DNA of 64,000 bases from contig JAZRZJ010000014.1 of the NCBI GenBank assembly GCA_045601285.1, positions 1 to 64,000 on the forward strand, read 5' to 3'. The position numbers and the translations under genes are program-made. The DNA is from F23-B02 sp045601285. GTDB lineage: Bacteria > Bacillota > Clostridia > Oscillospirales > Oscillospiraceae. Each line of letters starts with the position of its first letter. Positions within the stretch are counted from its first letter, which is position 1. The notes beneath the pieces are model-generated. The model saw only the letters and a program-made list of their open reading frames with translations, did no database searches and was not told where the DNA came from. Below, in pieces: positions 1 through 7,008 of the stretch.

Positions 1-1
1 C

Positions 2-268
2 GCAAATACACCGGAGCAAAACCGTTTCACGACAATAAGTGATTTTAAGTGGTGTGTGGAATGCGGCGGAGAAGTTGAGTTTATTTGGAACGGGCTCAAA
101 TACAACATTACTCATCGCGACGGCGGAGTGATCAGCATATCCCAAGCTTATCGTCAGGATACGGAAAAGCTCTGCCGCTCTGCGGATGAAGTGCTTGAGC
201 ACATGGTCGGTGATGACCGCCTGCGCGACGTGATAACGCAGGTCACCGTGCTTGACAGGACGATATAA
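2..268 (+). CDS. Unknown small protein, 5' end outside the window
   Basis: The frame is open from base 2 to the stop at 268, giving at least 88 residues. A GTG at 56 could be called as a start, but it lies inside what looks like the folded domain (an aromatic stretch reading EFIWNGLKYNIT), and codons before it also read like protein, so the gene most likely begins upstream of the window. The C-terminal half is rich in acidic residues and contains SADEVLEHMVG and LRDVITQVTVLD. I have an impression of similar short proteins of unknown function in gut Clostridia but cannot name a family. There are no membrane segments or cysteine motifs of known type. It is followed by a strong intrinsic terminator at 384-432. 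Confidence 0.55.
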   Translation, partial: ANTPEQNRFTTISDFKWCVECGGEVEFIWNGLKYNITHRDGGVISISQAYRQDTEKLCRSADEVLEHMVGDDRLRDVITQVTVLDRTI

Positions 269-383
269 AAGATAGATTTCTTTGATTTCTTGTTCAAATC
301 CCCTATGTTCGCCGTAATTGGACGTTTTAGTTTCCGTAAGAAAAAGTAAAAAGTACAGAAATTCTTGAGCCGTAAGAGGCTCG

Positions 384-432
384 AAAACAGAGCTCCGAAA
401 CGGTGATTTTCCGTCTCGGAGCTCTGTTTTTC
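384..432 (+). terminator. Intrinsic terminator after the unknown gene
   Basis: A 15-bp perfect stem (384-398 with 416-430) has GAGCTCCGA in its core, a further small stem in the loop, and a T run at 427-431. It would end transcripts of the partial gene at the window start. The bases between 269 and 383 hold nothing I recognise. Confidence 0.75.
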
Positions 433-477
433 CTTGACTTTGCTGTATTTTTGCCGATTTTGCTTCTGTGTGCAAGA

Positions 478-513
478 AAAACGTCCTTTGCCGCAGTAGA
501 CAAAGGACGTTTT
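478..513 (-). terminator. Terminator hairpin beside tRNA-derived repeat 1
   Basis: A 13-bp perfect stem (478-490 with 501-513, core CGTCCTTTG) has A tracts on one side and T tracts on the other, so it could work in either direction. It sits just downstream, in minus-strand sense, of the tRNA-Pro 3'-end copy at 519-549, mirroring the tRNA-plus-terminator arrangement at 866-980. Confidence 0.55.
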
Positions 514-518
514 CATTA

Positions 519-616
519 TGGTCGGAGAGAGGAGACTTGAACTCCCGGCAGCCGACCTACAGTCTGCTGCCGCAGGCGGCAGATTTAACGGCGCTTCGCG
601 CCAACGGCCGTGAGTT
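519..616 (-). repeat. 98-bp repeat, copy 1, carrying a tRNA-Pro 3' end
   Basis: The first 31 bases (519-549) are identical to the last 31 bases of the tRNA-Pro gene at 905-935: the end of the variable loop, the whole T arm, the 3' acceptor strand and CCA. The remaining 67 bases contain two small hairpins (CTGCCG/CGGCAG and GGCGC/GCGCC) and are shared with copy 2 at 752-849, with only four differences over 98 bases. No acceptor 5' strand, D arm or anticodon arm is present, so this is not a working tRNA. Confidence 0.75.
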
Positions 617-642
617 TATATGTATAATACTGCATGGGGAGA

Positions 643-712
643 GTGTGAGAGGGGATTGATTATTCCCTCTCACACAAATTTGAGCGAAGCGGATAAATTT
701 CAGCGAAGCTGC
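643..712. repeat. Hairpin and short direct repeat between the tRNA-derived copies
   Basis: An 11-bp perfect inverted repeat (GTGTGAGAGGG at 643-653, its complement at 665-675) is followed by two similar 17-base units, AAATTTGAGCGAAGCGG and AAATTTCAGCGAAGCTG. No open reading frame of biological appearance crosses it. The function is unknown; it looks like part of a mosaic of short intergenic repeats. Confidence 0.5.
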
Positions 713-716
713 GACT

Positions 717-752
717 AAAAAATAAGACTGCCCGAAGGCAGTCTTATTTTTT
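717..752 (-). terminator. Terminator hairpin beside tRNA-derived repeat 2
   Basis: A 16-bp perfect stem (717-732 with 737-752) has loop CGAA, A6 on one side and T6 on the other. It abuts the CCA end of the tRNA-Pro copy at 752, so in minus-strand sense the copy is followed directly by a terminator. Confidence 0.65.
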
Positions 753-849
753 GGTCGGAGAGAGGAGACTTGAACTCCCGGCAGCCGACCTGTGGTCTGC
801 TGCCGCAGGCGGCTGATTTAACGGCGCTTCGCGCCAACGGCCGTGAGTT
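752..849 (-). repeat. 98-bp repeat, copy 2, carrying a tRNA-Pro 3' end
   Basis: Bases 752-782 repeat the 31 bases at the 3' end of the tRNA-Pro gene, and the rest matches copy 1 at 519-616 with four substitutions (three together at the ACA/GTG position, one A/T). After the repeat the plus strand continues into a T-loop-like GTTCAAGTCCCCACCA, but the flanking bases do not form a T stem. It is most simply a scar of integration or recombination at the tRNA 3' end. Confidence 0.75.
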
Positions 850-865
850 CAAGTCCCCACCAATG

Positions 866-905
866 AAAAAAGCCTGTCAACCGCAAGCGGTCAACAGACT
901 TTTTT
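866..905 (-). terminator. Terminator of the tRNA-Pro gene
   Basis: Imperfect inverted repeat (866-884 with 887-905) with a GC-rich inner part (ACCGC/GCGGT) and, read on the minus strand, T6 at the end. It starts at the base next to the tRNA CCA, so it would end the tRNA transcript. Confidence 0.65.
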
Positions 906-980
906 GGTCGGAGAGAGGAGACTTGAACTCCCGGCCTCTTGGTCCCGAACCAAGCGCGCTACCGACTGCGCTACTCCCCG
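905..980 (-). tRNA. tRNA-Pro, anticodon CGG
   Basis: The 76 bases fold as a full cloverleaf on the minus strand: acceptor CGGGGAG/CTCTCCG with one G-T pair, D stem GCGC/GCGC, anticodon stem CTTGG/CCAAG around loop TTCGGGA (anticodon CGG), T stem GGGAG/CTCCT around TTCAAGT, and an encoded CCA. It reads proline CCG codons. It has a consensus promoter 13 bases upstream and a terminator immediately downstream. Its last 31 bases are copied twice at 519 and 752. Confidence 0.96.
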
Positions 981-993
981 AAACAGCCTCATT

Positions 994-1022
994 ATTATAA
1001 TAAGCCTAAGGATTGTTGTCAA
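994..1022 (-). promoter_or_regulatory. Sigma-A promoter of tRNA-Pro
   Basis: On the minus strand the sequence has TTGACA (1017-1022), exactly 17 bases, then TATAAT (994-999), a full match to the vegetative consensus, ending 13 bases before the mature tRNA 5' end. This is the strongest promoter in the window. Confidence 0.88.
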
Positions 1023-1080
1023 GAAAATTATTACGCATATACCTTGCGTACGGGCAATATCGTGTTAAGAGGTGTTTGCG

Positions 1081-1866
1081 TTGAAGCTTGCAAAAATCTA
1101 TATATCATCAGCGGTTTTTCTTGTTCTTACAGTAATCAGAATTGCTTTTCCGTCATTTAATTCCGAGCTTTGCAACGGGATTAAAGCCATGCTTGAAATG
1201 GAAAGCAGACATACTGAAATTGCTGTCGATTTTTGTCAGAGGACGGCAAAAAGTGTTATCGGAAATGAAGCAAAGTCAAAACAGCACGGAATCAAGAGCC
1301 TTGCTCCCGAAAGAAGAAACGCATATATTTTTGCCGACAATATCAGAAAGCACTACGATGACGATGAAGCTTCGGGACTTTCGGAGAAGGCAAAAAACGA
1401 TAAAATTGCCGCATTTGCGCAATCCCAGTCTCAAATAACCGATGCACCGCTTCCTGAAACCGTATTGCTTGAAATAAATGACTTAGGGTTTGAATACTCA
1501 GCGCCGGTTGAGAGCATTAAATCCTCGGGCTTCGGATACAGAATACACCCCATTTCGAATGAACTGAAATTTCACTACGGCACAGACTTTGCGGCAAATA
1601 CCGGAACGCCCGTAAAAGCATTTGCTGACGGTTCAATAATTGCGGCGGGTGAAAGTGACAGCTTCGGAAAGTACATTATAATTGACCACGGAAACGGCTT
1701 TTCAACTCTGTATGCCCATTGCAGTGAGCTATGTATGACAAACGGCGAAGTTAATAAGGGCGATACTGTTGCGCTCGTCGGAGAAACGGGACAGGCAACG
1801 GGACCGCATCTGCACTTTGAAATACGATATAACGGGAATTATCTCAATCCGGAGTTTTATCTGTGA
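1081..1866 (+). CDS. SpoIVFA-like M23 (LytM-fold) membrane protein
   Basis: A 261-residue protein with one N-terminal membrane segment (about residues 5-22) and a C-terminal LytM/M23 domain from about residue 140. All expected zinc ligands are visible: HYGTD (His and Asp), YAH, and HLHFEI near the end. I prefer the TTG at 1081 because AAGAGGTG ends seven bases before it; a GTG at 1072 is the longer alternative. It overlaps the next gene, an M50 protease, by four bases. In spore formers, an M23-fold partner beside an M50 protease is the SpoIVFA/SpoIVFB pair that controls pro-sigma-K cleavage in the mother cell. That identity comes from gene order plus domains. A SpoIIQ-like role cannot be excluded. 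Confidence 0.75.
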   Translation: MKLAKIYISSAVFLVLTVIRIAFPSFNSELCNGIKAMLEMESRHTEIAVDFCQRTAKSVIGNEAKSKQHGIKSLAPERRNAYIFADNIRKHYDDDEASGLSEKAKNDKIAAFAQSQSQITDAPLPETVLLEINDLGFEYSAPVESIKSSGFGYRIHPISNELKFHYGTDFAANTGTPVKAFADGSIIAAGESDSFGKYIIIDHGNGFSTLYAHCSELCMTNGEVNKGDTVALVGETGQATGPHLHFEIRYNGNYLNPEFYL

Positions 1867-2444
1867 AAAGAAATATCAAAATCAGCGCCCTATCCCTTGC
1901 GCTATTATTCTCCGTTTATTATTTCCTCGGCACATATATTTTCGCCGCCTTTGTCGTTTCGGTGCTTGTTCATGAATTAGGACACGTTATCGGTATTCTT
2001 CTCTGCGGCGGAAAAATTGAAAATATAAGTCTTAAAGCCGGAGGATTTTATTTAACCGGAACGGGAGTTCTTACGCAGACAGGTGTTATAATCTCTTTGT
2101 TTTCCGGTCCGTTATTTGGCTTTGTGCTTGCGGCTGTTTGCGCAGAAATGCCGCTGTGTGACGGCAATTATTTTTGCTTTGAAATCAGCAGAATAAGCTT
2201 TGTACTTTCGGTTTACAATCTGCTTCCCGCCGTACAGCTTGACGGCGGAAGAATACTCGACTGCCTGCTTGCAGGCTTTATAGATACGAAAAACAGAACG
2301 GCAATACTTAATGCTGCGGGAATAATTTCGGGGGCGGCAGTTGTTTTGGTTGGCGCGGTATTGTCTGATATAATACTTGTCGGTGCGGGATTATGGCTCC
2401 TTATCAGCCAAACGGGTATTGTAAAAAACAAGCGGGTGATGTAA
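1863..2444 (+). CDS. spoIVFB: SpoIVFB-like intramembrane metalloprotease (M50)
   Basis: A polytopic membrane protein of 193 residues with the site-2 protease zinc motif HELGH near residue 38 and the second M50 motif NLLPAVQLDGGR near residue 120, which supplies the aspartate ligand. There are about five or six hydrophobic segments. It starts at GTG, overlapping the stop of the M23-fold gene by four bases, so the two are translationally coupled. In Bacillus, SpoIVFB in the outer forespore membrane cleaves pro-sigma-K and is held in check by SpoIVFA. The size (shorter than the Bacillus protein, which has a C-terminal CBS domain) fits a minimal clostridial form. No sigma-K gene is in the window, so the substrate is inferred. 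Confidence 0.8.
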   Translation: MKRNIKISALSLALLFSVYYFLGTYIFAAFVVSVLVHELGHVIGILLCGGKIENISLKAGGFYLTGTGVLTQTGVIISLFSGPLFGFVLAAVCAEMPLCDGNYFCFEISRISFVLSVYNLLPAVQLDGGRILDCLLAGFIDTKNRTAILNAAGIISGAAVVLVGAVLSDIILVGAGLWLLISQTGIVKNKRVM

Positions 2445-2475
2445 AATATATGGACAAAACTTTTGGAGATATACA

Positions 2476-4308
2476 ATGGATAAAAGACTTGAAAGAATAC
2501 TGCCCCGTGTGCAGAAGCCCGCAAGATACACGGGCGGTGAGTATAATCAGATAATTAAGAATAAATCCGATGTTGATATAAGGGTTGCCTTCTGCTTTCC
2601 CGATACCTATGAAATCGGTATGTCAAACCTGGGTATGAGCATACTCTATTCCACAATGAACGAACTGCCTTATGTGTGGTGTGAGCGAGTTTTTGCGCCC
2701 TGGGGAGATATGTATCAGGAAATGAAAAAGGAGGGGATTCCCCTTTATGCGCTGGAGAGCGGCGATCCTATTTCCGAGCATGATGTGCTTGCGTTTTCAA
2801 TCGGCTACGAAATGGCGTATTCCACCGTCCTTGACATGATTAACATGGCGGGTCTGCCCGTTCACCGTGCTGAACGCAGGGAGCTTCTGCCTCTTGTTAT
2901 CGCAGGCGGTACTGCGGCGCTTAATCCCGAGCCTATGTCTGATTTTATTGATATTTTCCTGCTTGGTGAAGGCGAGGAAATGAATAATGAGCTTCTTGAG
3001 CTTCTTCATTCTGCCAAGAGTGAAGGCTGGGAGAAGGAAAGCTTCCTAAGGGAAGCCGCAAAAATAGGCGGCGTGTACGTTCCTGAATTTTACACTCCCG
3101 TGCTTAATGAGGACTGCACCATCAACCATTTCGATGTTGCCGAAGGTATGCCTGAAAAGGTTACAAAGCGCATTGTTCAGGATATGGATACCGTGCATTT
3201 TCCGCTTGATCCCATTGTTCCCTCAACCGAGGTCGTGCATGACCGCGTAAATCTTGAGCTTTTCCGGGGCTGTATCCGCGGCTGTCGTTTCTGTCAGGCG
3301 GGACATACCTATCGCCCTATCCGCGCAAAAAGCCCCGAGCTTCTAGTTGAGCAGGGCAAGGCGCTGCTGAAAAACACGGGCTGCCAGGATATTACCCTTC
3401 TGTCCCTGAGCACAAGCGATTACCGCGGACTTGAGCAGCTCTGCGACGGACTTCTTGAATACTGCGAACCGAGAAGCATCGGTATTTCGCTGCCCTCGCT
3501 TCGTGCGGACAACTTCTCCATGGAGATAATGCACCGTATTCAGAAAACACGCAAAAGCGGCTTGACCTTTGCTCCGGAAGCGGGAAGCCAGCGTCTGCGT
3601 GACGCAATAAACAAAAATGTCACGGAGGAAGACCTGCTGAACACCTGCCGTCTTGCCTTTGAGGGCGGCTGGAACAATGTGAAGCTTTATTTCATGCTCG
3701 GACTTCCCACGGAAACAGATGAAGATATTCGCGGCATTGCGGAGCTTGCAAATCAGGTTCTCCATACATGGAGGCTTTACGCAAAGAATAAGAACAGGGG
3801 AGTGCGCATTACCGTTTCCACCTCCTGCTTTGTACCAAAGCCCCACAGCCCGTTCCAGTGGGAAACCCAGAATACCATGGAGGAGTATATTCGCAAGGTT
3901 AATCTCCTGCGTGAAGCGATCACGGCAAAGAATGTCGTTTACAACTGGCATGACCCCCAGACAAGCTACATTGAGGCAACTCTGTCCAGAGGCGACAGAC
4001 GCATGGGCGCTGTAATTGAGGACGTATGGCGCAGCGGCGGAAGACTTGAGGCGTGGAGTGATTACTTTAACTTCAGCCGCTGGATGAAGGCCTTTGAAAA
4101 ATGCGGTGTAGACCCGTGCTTCTACGCCCACAGGGAGCGTGAAAGGGACGAGGTAATGCCCTGGGACTGCGTTGACGTGGGTGTGCGTAAAGAGCATCTG
4201 TGGCATGAAAAGGAGCAGTGCTACAAGTCTGAGCTTTCTCCCGACTGCCGCAGGCAATGCTCTGCCTGCGGTGCAAGATGCCTGAGCGGAGGTCGCTGTG
4301 ATGGATAA
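2476..4308 (+). CDS. TIGR03960 family radical SAM protein
   Basis: This 610-residue protein has an N-terminal region resembling a cobalamin-binding fold (RVAFCFPDTYEIGMSNLG, near residues 36-53) and a radical SAM core with the cluster motif CIRGCRFC at residues 266, 270 and 273. A cysteine-rich tail (CRRQCSACGARC) could hold a further metal. The family is widespread in Clostridia and is nearly always followed by the TIGR03936/DUF2344 gene, as here with an 8-base overlap. The substrate is unknown. Association with ribosomal or RNA genes is usual for the family, but here the next unit is rplS rather than the more usual RNase G and rplU. Confidence 0.9.
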   Translation: MDKRLERILPRVQKPARYTGGEYNQIIKNKSDVDIRVAFCFPDTYEIGMSNLGMSILYSTMNELPYVWCERVFAPWGDMYQEMKKEGIPLYALESGDPISEHDVLAFSIGYEMAYSTVLDMINMAGLPVHRAERRELLPLVIAGGTAALNPEPMSDFIDIFLLGEGEEMNNELLELLHSAKSEGWEKESFLREAAKIGGVYVPEFYTPVLNEDCTINHFDVAEGMPEKVTKRIVQDMDTVHFPLDPIVPSTEVVHDRVNLELFRGCIRGCRFCQAGHTYRPIRAKSPELLVEQGKALLKNTGCQDITLLSLSTSDYRGLEQLCDGLLEYCEPRSIGISLPSLRADNFSMEIMHRIQKTRKSGLTFAPEAGSQRLRDAINKNVTEEDLLNTCRLAFEGGWNNVKLYFMLGLPTETDEDIRGIAELANQVLHTWRLYAKNKNRGVRITVSTSCFVPKPHSPFQWETQNTMEEYIRKVNLLREAITAKNVVYNWHDPQTSYIEATLSRGDRRMGAVIEDVWRSGGRLEAWSDYFNFSRWMKAFEKCGVDPCFYAHRERERDEVMPWDCVDVGVRKEHLWHEKEQCYKSELSPDCRRQCSACGARCLSGGRCDG

Positions 4309-4960
4309 ACTGAGATTACTGTTTTTAAAGACCGGCAGAGCCGTTTATATTTCTCACCTTGACCTTATGCGCACTCTTACCCGTGCGTTTAAGCGTGCAG
4401 ACTGCAATCTGAAGTATTCCGAGGGCTTTAATCCCCACCCCAATATTTCAATTGCGCTTCCGCTTTCCGTAGGTGCCGAGAGTGTATGCGAAATCCTTGA
4501 TTTTAAGCTTACAGAAAGCATGGAGCCTGCTGAAATTCTGGAAAGACTGAAAAAACAGCTTCCCGAAGGAATAGAGGCACTTGAGGTATATGAGTCCGAG
4601 CGCAAAGTAAAGGAACTGAAATGGCTGAAAATCGAGGGCCGCTTTGAGTATGATGACAGAAATGCCGAGGAAATGTTTCCCTTGCTTATAGAGTTTTTTG
4701 ACAGGGACAGCATTGTAATTCACAAGAAAACAAAGCGGGGTATTGGTGACAGCGATATCAGACCCGCCATAAAGGAAATTAAATTTTCCCTATGCGGCAA
4801 TGACGTTTGTGTTGAAGCTGTAATTTCTGCGCAGGAGCCCACGCTTAATCCCGAGCTTTTCGCAGAAGCGTTGCGTCAGCTTAAGCCCGAAATTGCACCG
4901 GATTTTGCAAAATTCAGAAGACTTGAGATTTTTGATGAAAATATGAGCATTTTCCGTTAA
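4301..4960 (+). CDS. TIGR03936 / DUF2344 radical SAM-linked protein
   Basis: A 219-residue protein beginning LRLLFLKTGRAVYISHLDLM, typical of the DUF2344 family that is found fused to or beside TIGR03960 radical SAM enzymes. I chose ATG 4301 over GTG 4298 because GGAGGT lies eight bases before it. The coding region overlaps the upstream gene, so the pair is coupled. It has no catalytic motif I can name; it probably forms a partner or substrate-handling subunit of the radical SAM protein. The last codons run directly into the rplS promoter region. Confidence 0.88.
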   Translation: MDKLRLLFLKTGRAVYISHLDLMRTLTRAFKRADCNLKYSEGFNPHPNISIALPLSVGAESVCEILDFKLTESMEPAEILERLKKQLPEGIEALEVYESERKVKELKWLKIEGRFEYDDRNAEEMFPLLIEFFDRDSIVIHKKTKRGIGDSDIRPAIKEIKFSLCGNDVCVEAVISAQEPTLNPELFAEALRQLKPEIAPDFAKFRRLEIFDENMSIFR

Positions 4961-4967
4961 AAAGTGC

Positions 4968-4996
4968 TTGATTTACAAGGAATAATGTGGTATATT
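4968..4996 (+). promoter_or_regulatory. Sigma-A promoter for rplS
   Basis: TTGATT (4968-4973), a 17-base spacer and TATATT (4991-4996). It is placed directly after the DUF2344 stop codon and gives a leader of roughly 100 bases before rplS. Confidence 0.75.
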
Positions 4997-5001
4997 ACTT
5001 A

Positions 5002-5095
5002 AGCTTGCGCGGGTATGCCCGTAAGCTATCAAGCGGTCCGCTGCCGAGGCCCGATGCGCCCAACGGTAAGAACGCCTTAATGAAAAAGGAAGGAT
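5002..5095 (+). ncRNA. Candidate ribosomal protein L19 leader
   Basis: The rplS leader folds at least into AGCTT...CGGG-TATG-CCCG...AAGCT (5002-5027) followed by a GC-rich region up to about 5080. An rplS leader (L19 leader) is known in Firmicutes for autogenous control. I cannot run a covariance search, so class membership is inferred from position, length and structure rather than sequence match. Confidence 0.45.
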
Positions 5096-5101
5096 TAGAT
5101 T

Positions 5102-5443
5102 ATGGATCTGGTCAAAATTCTCAGCGAACAGTACATGAAGCCCGAACTGCCCGAGCTCAACGTCGGCGATACCGTGCGTATCACCGTGCGCGTAAAGGAA
5201 GGCAGCCGCGAGCGCACCCAGGCTTTTGAAGGCACCATCATTGCCAAGAAGCATGGCGGCATCAATGAGACCATCACCGTTCGCCGTATTTCCTACGGCG
5301 TAGGCTGTGAGAAGGTCTTCCCCGTACACTCTCCCTCCATCGTTTCCGTTGAAACCGTGCGTAAGGGCAAGGTACGTCGTGCAAAGCTTTACTACCTGCG
5401 TGACCGCGTTGGTAAGGCTGCAAAGGTTAAGGAGCGCCTGTAA
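5102..5443 (+). CDS. rplS: 50S ribosomal protein L19
   Basis: The 113-residue protein is full length for L19. It shows the family features GDTVRITVRVKEG, QAFEGTII, RRISYGVGCEKVFPVHSP and the basic C-terminal RRAKLYYLRDRVGKAAKVKE. L19 sits at the interface of the two ribosomal subunits. A GGAAGGA-type ribosome binding site precedes the ATG. In Clostridia rplS usually follows trmD; here it has its own promoter and a structured leader and is followed by an intrinsic terminator, so it is transcribed as a separate short unit. Codon use is strongly biased, as expected for a highly expressed gene. Confidence 0.97.
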   Translation: MDLVKILSEQYMKPELPELNVGDTVRITVRVKEGSRERTQAFEGTIIAKKHGGINETITVRRISYGVGCEKVFPVHSPSIVSVETVRKGKVRRAKLYYLRDRVGKAAKVKERL

Positions 5444-5467
5444 TCGCTCAAAACCTGTTTCAATGTC

Positions 5468-5496
5468 AAAAAAAGAGGCCGTTGGCCTCTTTTTTT
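5468..5496 (+). terminator. Terminator of rplS
   Basis: Nine-base perfect stem AAAGAGGCC (5472-5480) and GGCCTCTTT (5484-5492) followed by T to 5496. Confidence 0.85.
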
Positions 5497-5497
5497 G

Positions 5498-5527
5498 TTG
5501 CCTAATTATGATGTTATCGTGTATAAT
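5498..5527 (+). promoter_or_regulatory. Promoter of the lepB operon
   Basis: TTGCCT (5498-5503), an 18-base spacer, and TATAAT (5522-5527), directly behind the rplS terminator and 37 bases before the lepB start. It probably drives lepB-rbgA-rnhB-yraN-thrC. Confidence 0.7.
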
Positions 5528-5563
5528 ATGATGATAAATCATATTCAGATATGAGGTATAACC

Positions 5564-6133
5564 ATGAGCAATAAAAAAGTTAAAGCAGAAGTCGAAAAAA
5601 ATGTGTCCGTTCGCGGTGAAATATATGAGTGGATTGAGTCCATCATTATTGCAGTTATCATCTGCGTGATCTTGTTCACTTTCTTTGTACGCATCGTTGA
5701 CGTCGTCGGACCGTCTATGAACCCCACGCTTGAAGATGGGGACAAGATGATCGTGTCTGACCTTTTCTACAAGCCCAAGGCTGGTGATATTGTGATTTTC
5801 CGTAAAGATGACTACAAGCCCGAGGCACTCGTAAAACGAGTAATCGCAACCGAGGGTCAGACTGTTGAAATTGACTTCAACAAGGGCATTGTAAAGGTTG
5901 ACGGCAAGGTGCTTGACGAGCCGTATATTGCGGCGCCTACCATTACCCAGCTTGATTTTCCCGGAAAGATGACAGTTCCCGAGGGCTGCGTTTTTGTAAT
6001 GGGCGATAATCGCAATAATTCAACCGACAGCCGCAAAGCCGAAATCGGCATGCTGGACGAGCGCCTTATTATCGGCAAGGTGCTGTATGTTGCCTTCCCG
6101 CTTGACAGAATCGGAAGCCCCTACGGTGAATAA
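5564..6133 (+). CDS. lepB: Signal peptidase I
   Basis: This 189-residue membrane-bound serine protease removes signal peptides from exported proteins. A short cytoplasmic N terminus is followed by one membrane segment (about residues 24-42), then the catalytic serine in GPSMNPTL (Ser51), the catalytic lysine in LVKRVIA (Lys91), and the conserved GDNRNNSTDSR box near the end. Length is normal for Gram-positive S26 enzymes. The start has GAGGT seven bases upstream. It sits in the conserved rplS-lepB-rbgA-rnhB order. Confidence 0.96.
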   Translation: MSNKKVKAEVEKNVSVRGEIYEWIESIIIAVIICVILFTFFVRIVDVVGPSMNPTLEDGDKMIVSDLFYKPKAGDIVIFRKDDYKPEALVKRVIATEGQTVEIDFNKGIVKVDGKVLDEPYIAAPTITQLDFPGKMTVPEGCVFVMGDNRNNSTDSRKAEIGMLDERLIIGKVLYVAFPLDRIGSPYGE

Positions 6134-7008
6134 TGATGTCTGAAGCAAGCTTTGAAAAAATGAATATCCAGTGGTTTCCCGGCCACATGACCAAGGCTCA
6201 GCGCATGATTGAGGAAAACCTCAAGCTTGTTGATGCCGTGTGTGAAATACTGGACGCAAGAATACCGAACGCAAGCCGCAACCCCGATATTGACAGACTT
6301 GCCGCAGGAAAACCCCGGCTTGTTATTCTCAACAGAACCGACCTTGCAGATCCGGCAATAACGGCCCAGTGGCGAAAATATTTTGAAGCGCAGGGCTTAA
6401 AAATACTTGAAACCGATGCAAAAAGCGGCAAAGGCGTAAACCAGTTTAACCACGCGGTGAGGGAAGTGCTTAAGGAAAAAATCGAAGCATACGCCGCAAA
6501 AGGTCAGGTGAACCGTCCTCTCAAGGTTATGATCCTCGGCATTCCAAACGTGGGAAAATCAACCTTTATCAACAAGGTGGCAAAGCGAAAGGCGGCAATT
6601 GCGGGGGATAAGCCCGGCGTAACCCGCGGCAAGCAGTGGATCAATATTGACCAGGGGCTTGATTTGCTTGACACCCCGGGCATTCTGTGGCCGAAGTTCG
6701 ATTCCCAGGAGGTCGGCGAGATGCTTGCAATCACAAATGCAATCAAGGCTGATGTTCTGGACAAGGAAACCCTTGCGGCAAACTTCATGCTGCGTCTTTG
6801 CAGAATGTATCCCGAAGCGGTGAAGGCACGCTATAAATTCGAGCCCGACCCTGAAATGAACGGCTTTGAGCTCCTTGAGGAAGCGGCAAAAAAACGCGGT
6901 TTTCTGGTATCCCGCGGCGAATATGACATTGAGCGCATGGCGAATACCCTTCTGGGAGAATACCACGAGGGAAAGCTCGGAAGAATCAGTCTGGAGAAGC
7001 CTGAATGA
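6133..7008 (+). CDS. rbgA: Ribosome biogenesis GTPase RbgA (YlqF)
   Basis: A circularly permuted GTPase of 291 residues needed for late assembly of the 50S subunit. It begins with the typical NIQWFPGHM motif, then the G4 element NRTD, the P loop GIPNVGKSTF at about residues 136-145, PGVTRG (G2) and DTPG (G3). The C-terminal domain binds ribosomal RNA. The start overlaps the last base of lepB; a second ATG three bases later is an alternative. It overlaps rnhB by four bases. Confidence 0.96.
   Translation: MMSEASFEKMNIQWFPGHMTKAQRMIEENLKLVDAVCEILDARIPNASRNPDIDRLAAGKPRLVILNRTDLADPAITAQWRKYFEAQGLKILETDAKSGKGVNQFNHAVREVLKEKIEAYAAKGQVNRPLKVMILGIPNVGKSTFINKVAKRKAAIAGDKPGVTRGKQWINIDQGLDLLDTPGILWPKFDSQEVGEMLAITNAIKADVLDKETLAANFMLRLCRMYPEAVKARYKFEPDPEMNGFELLEEAAKKRGFLVSRGEYDIERMANTLLGEYHEGKLGRISLEKPE

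Noticed and set aside
839..863. A second, plus-strand tRNA 3' end (GTTCAAGTCCCCACCA)
   Set aside because: The T loop is present, but the flanking bases do not pair into a T stem and there is no acceptor or anticodon arm.
468..1000. Reading frames containing ERGDLNSR peptides at 468-659 and 770-1000
   Set aside because: They are translations of the antisense strand of the tRNA-Pro gene and its 3'-end copies; such peptides are a known artefact of tRNA loci.
3343..4257. A 304-residue minus-strand frame
   Set aside because: It is antisense to the radical SAM gene, lacks a ribosome binding site and has no recognisable domain.
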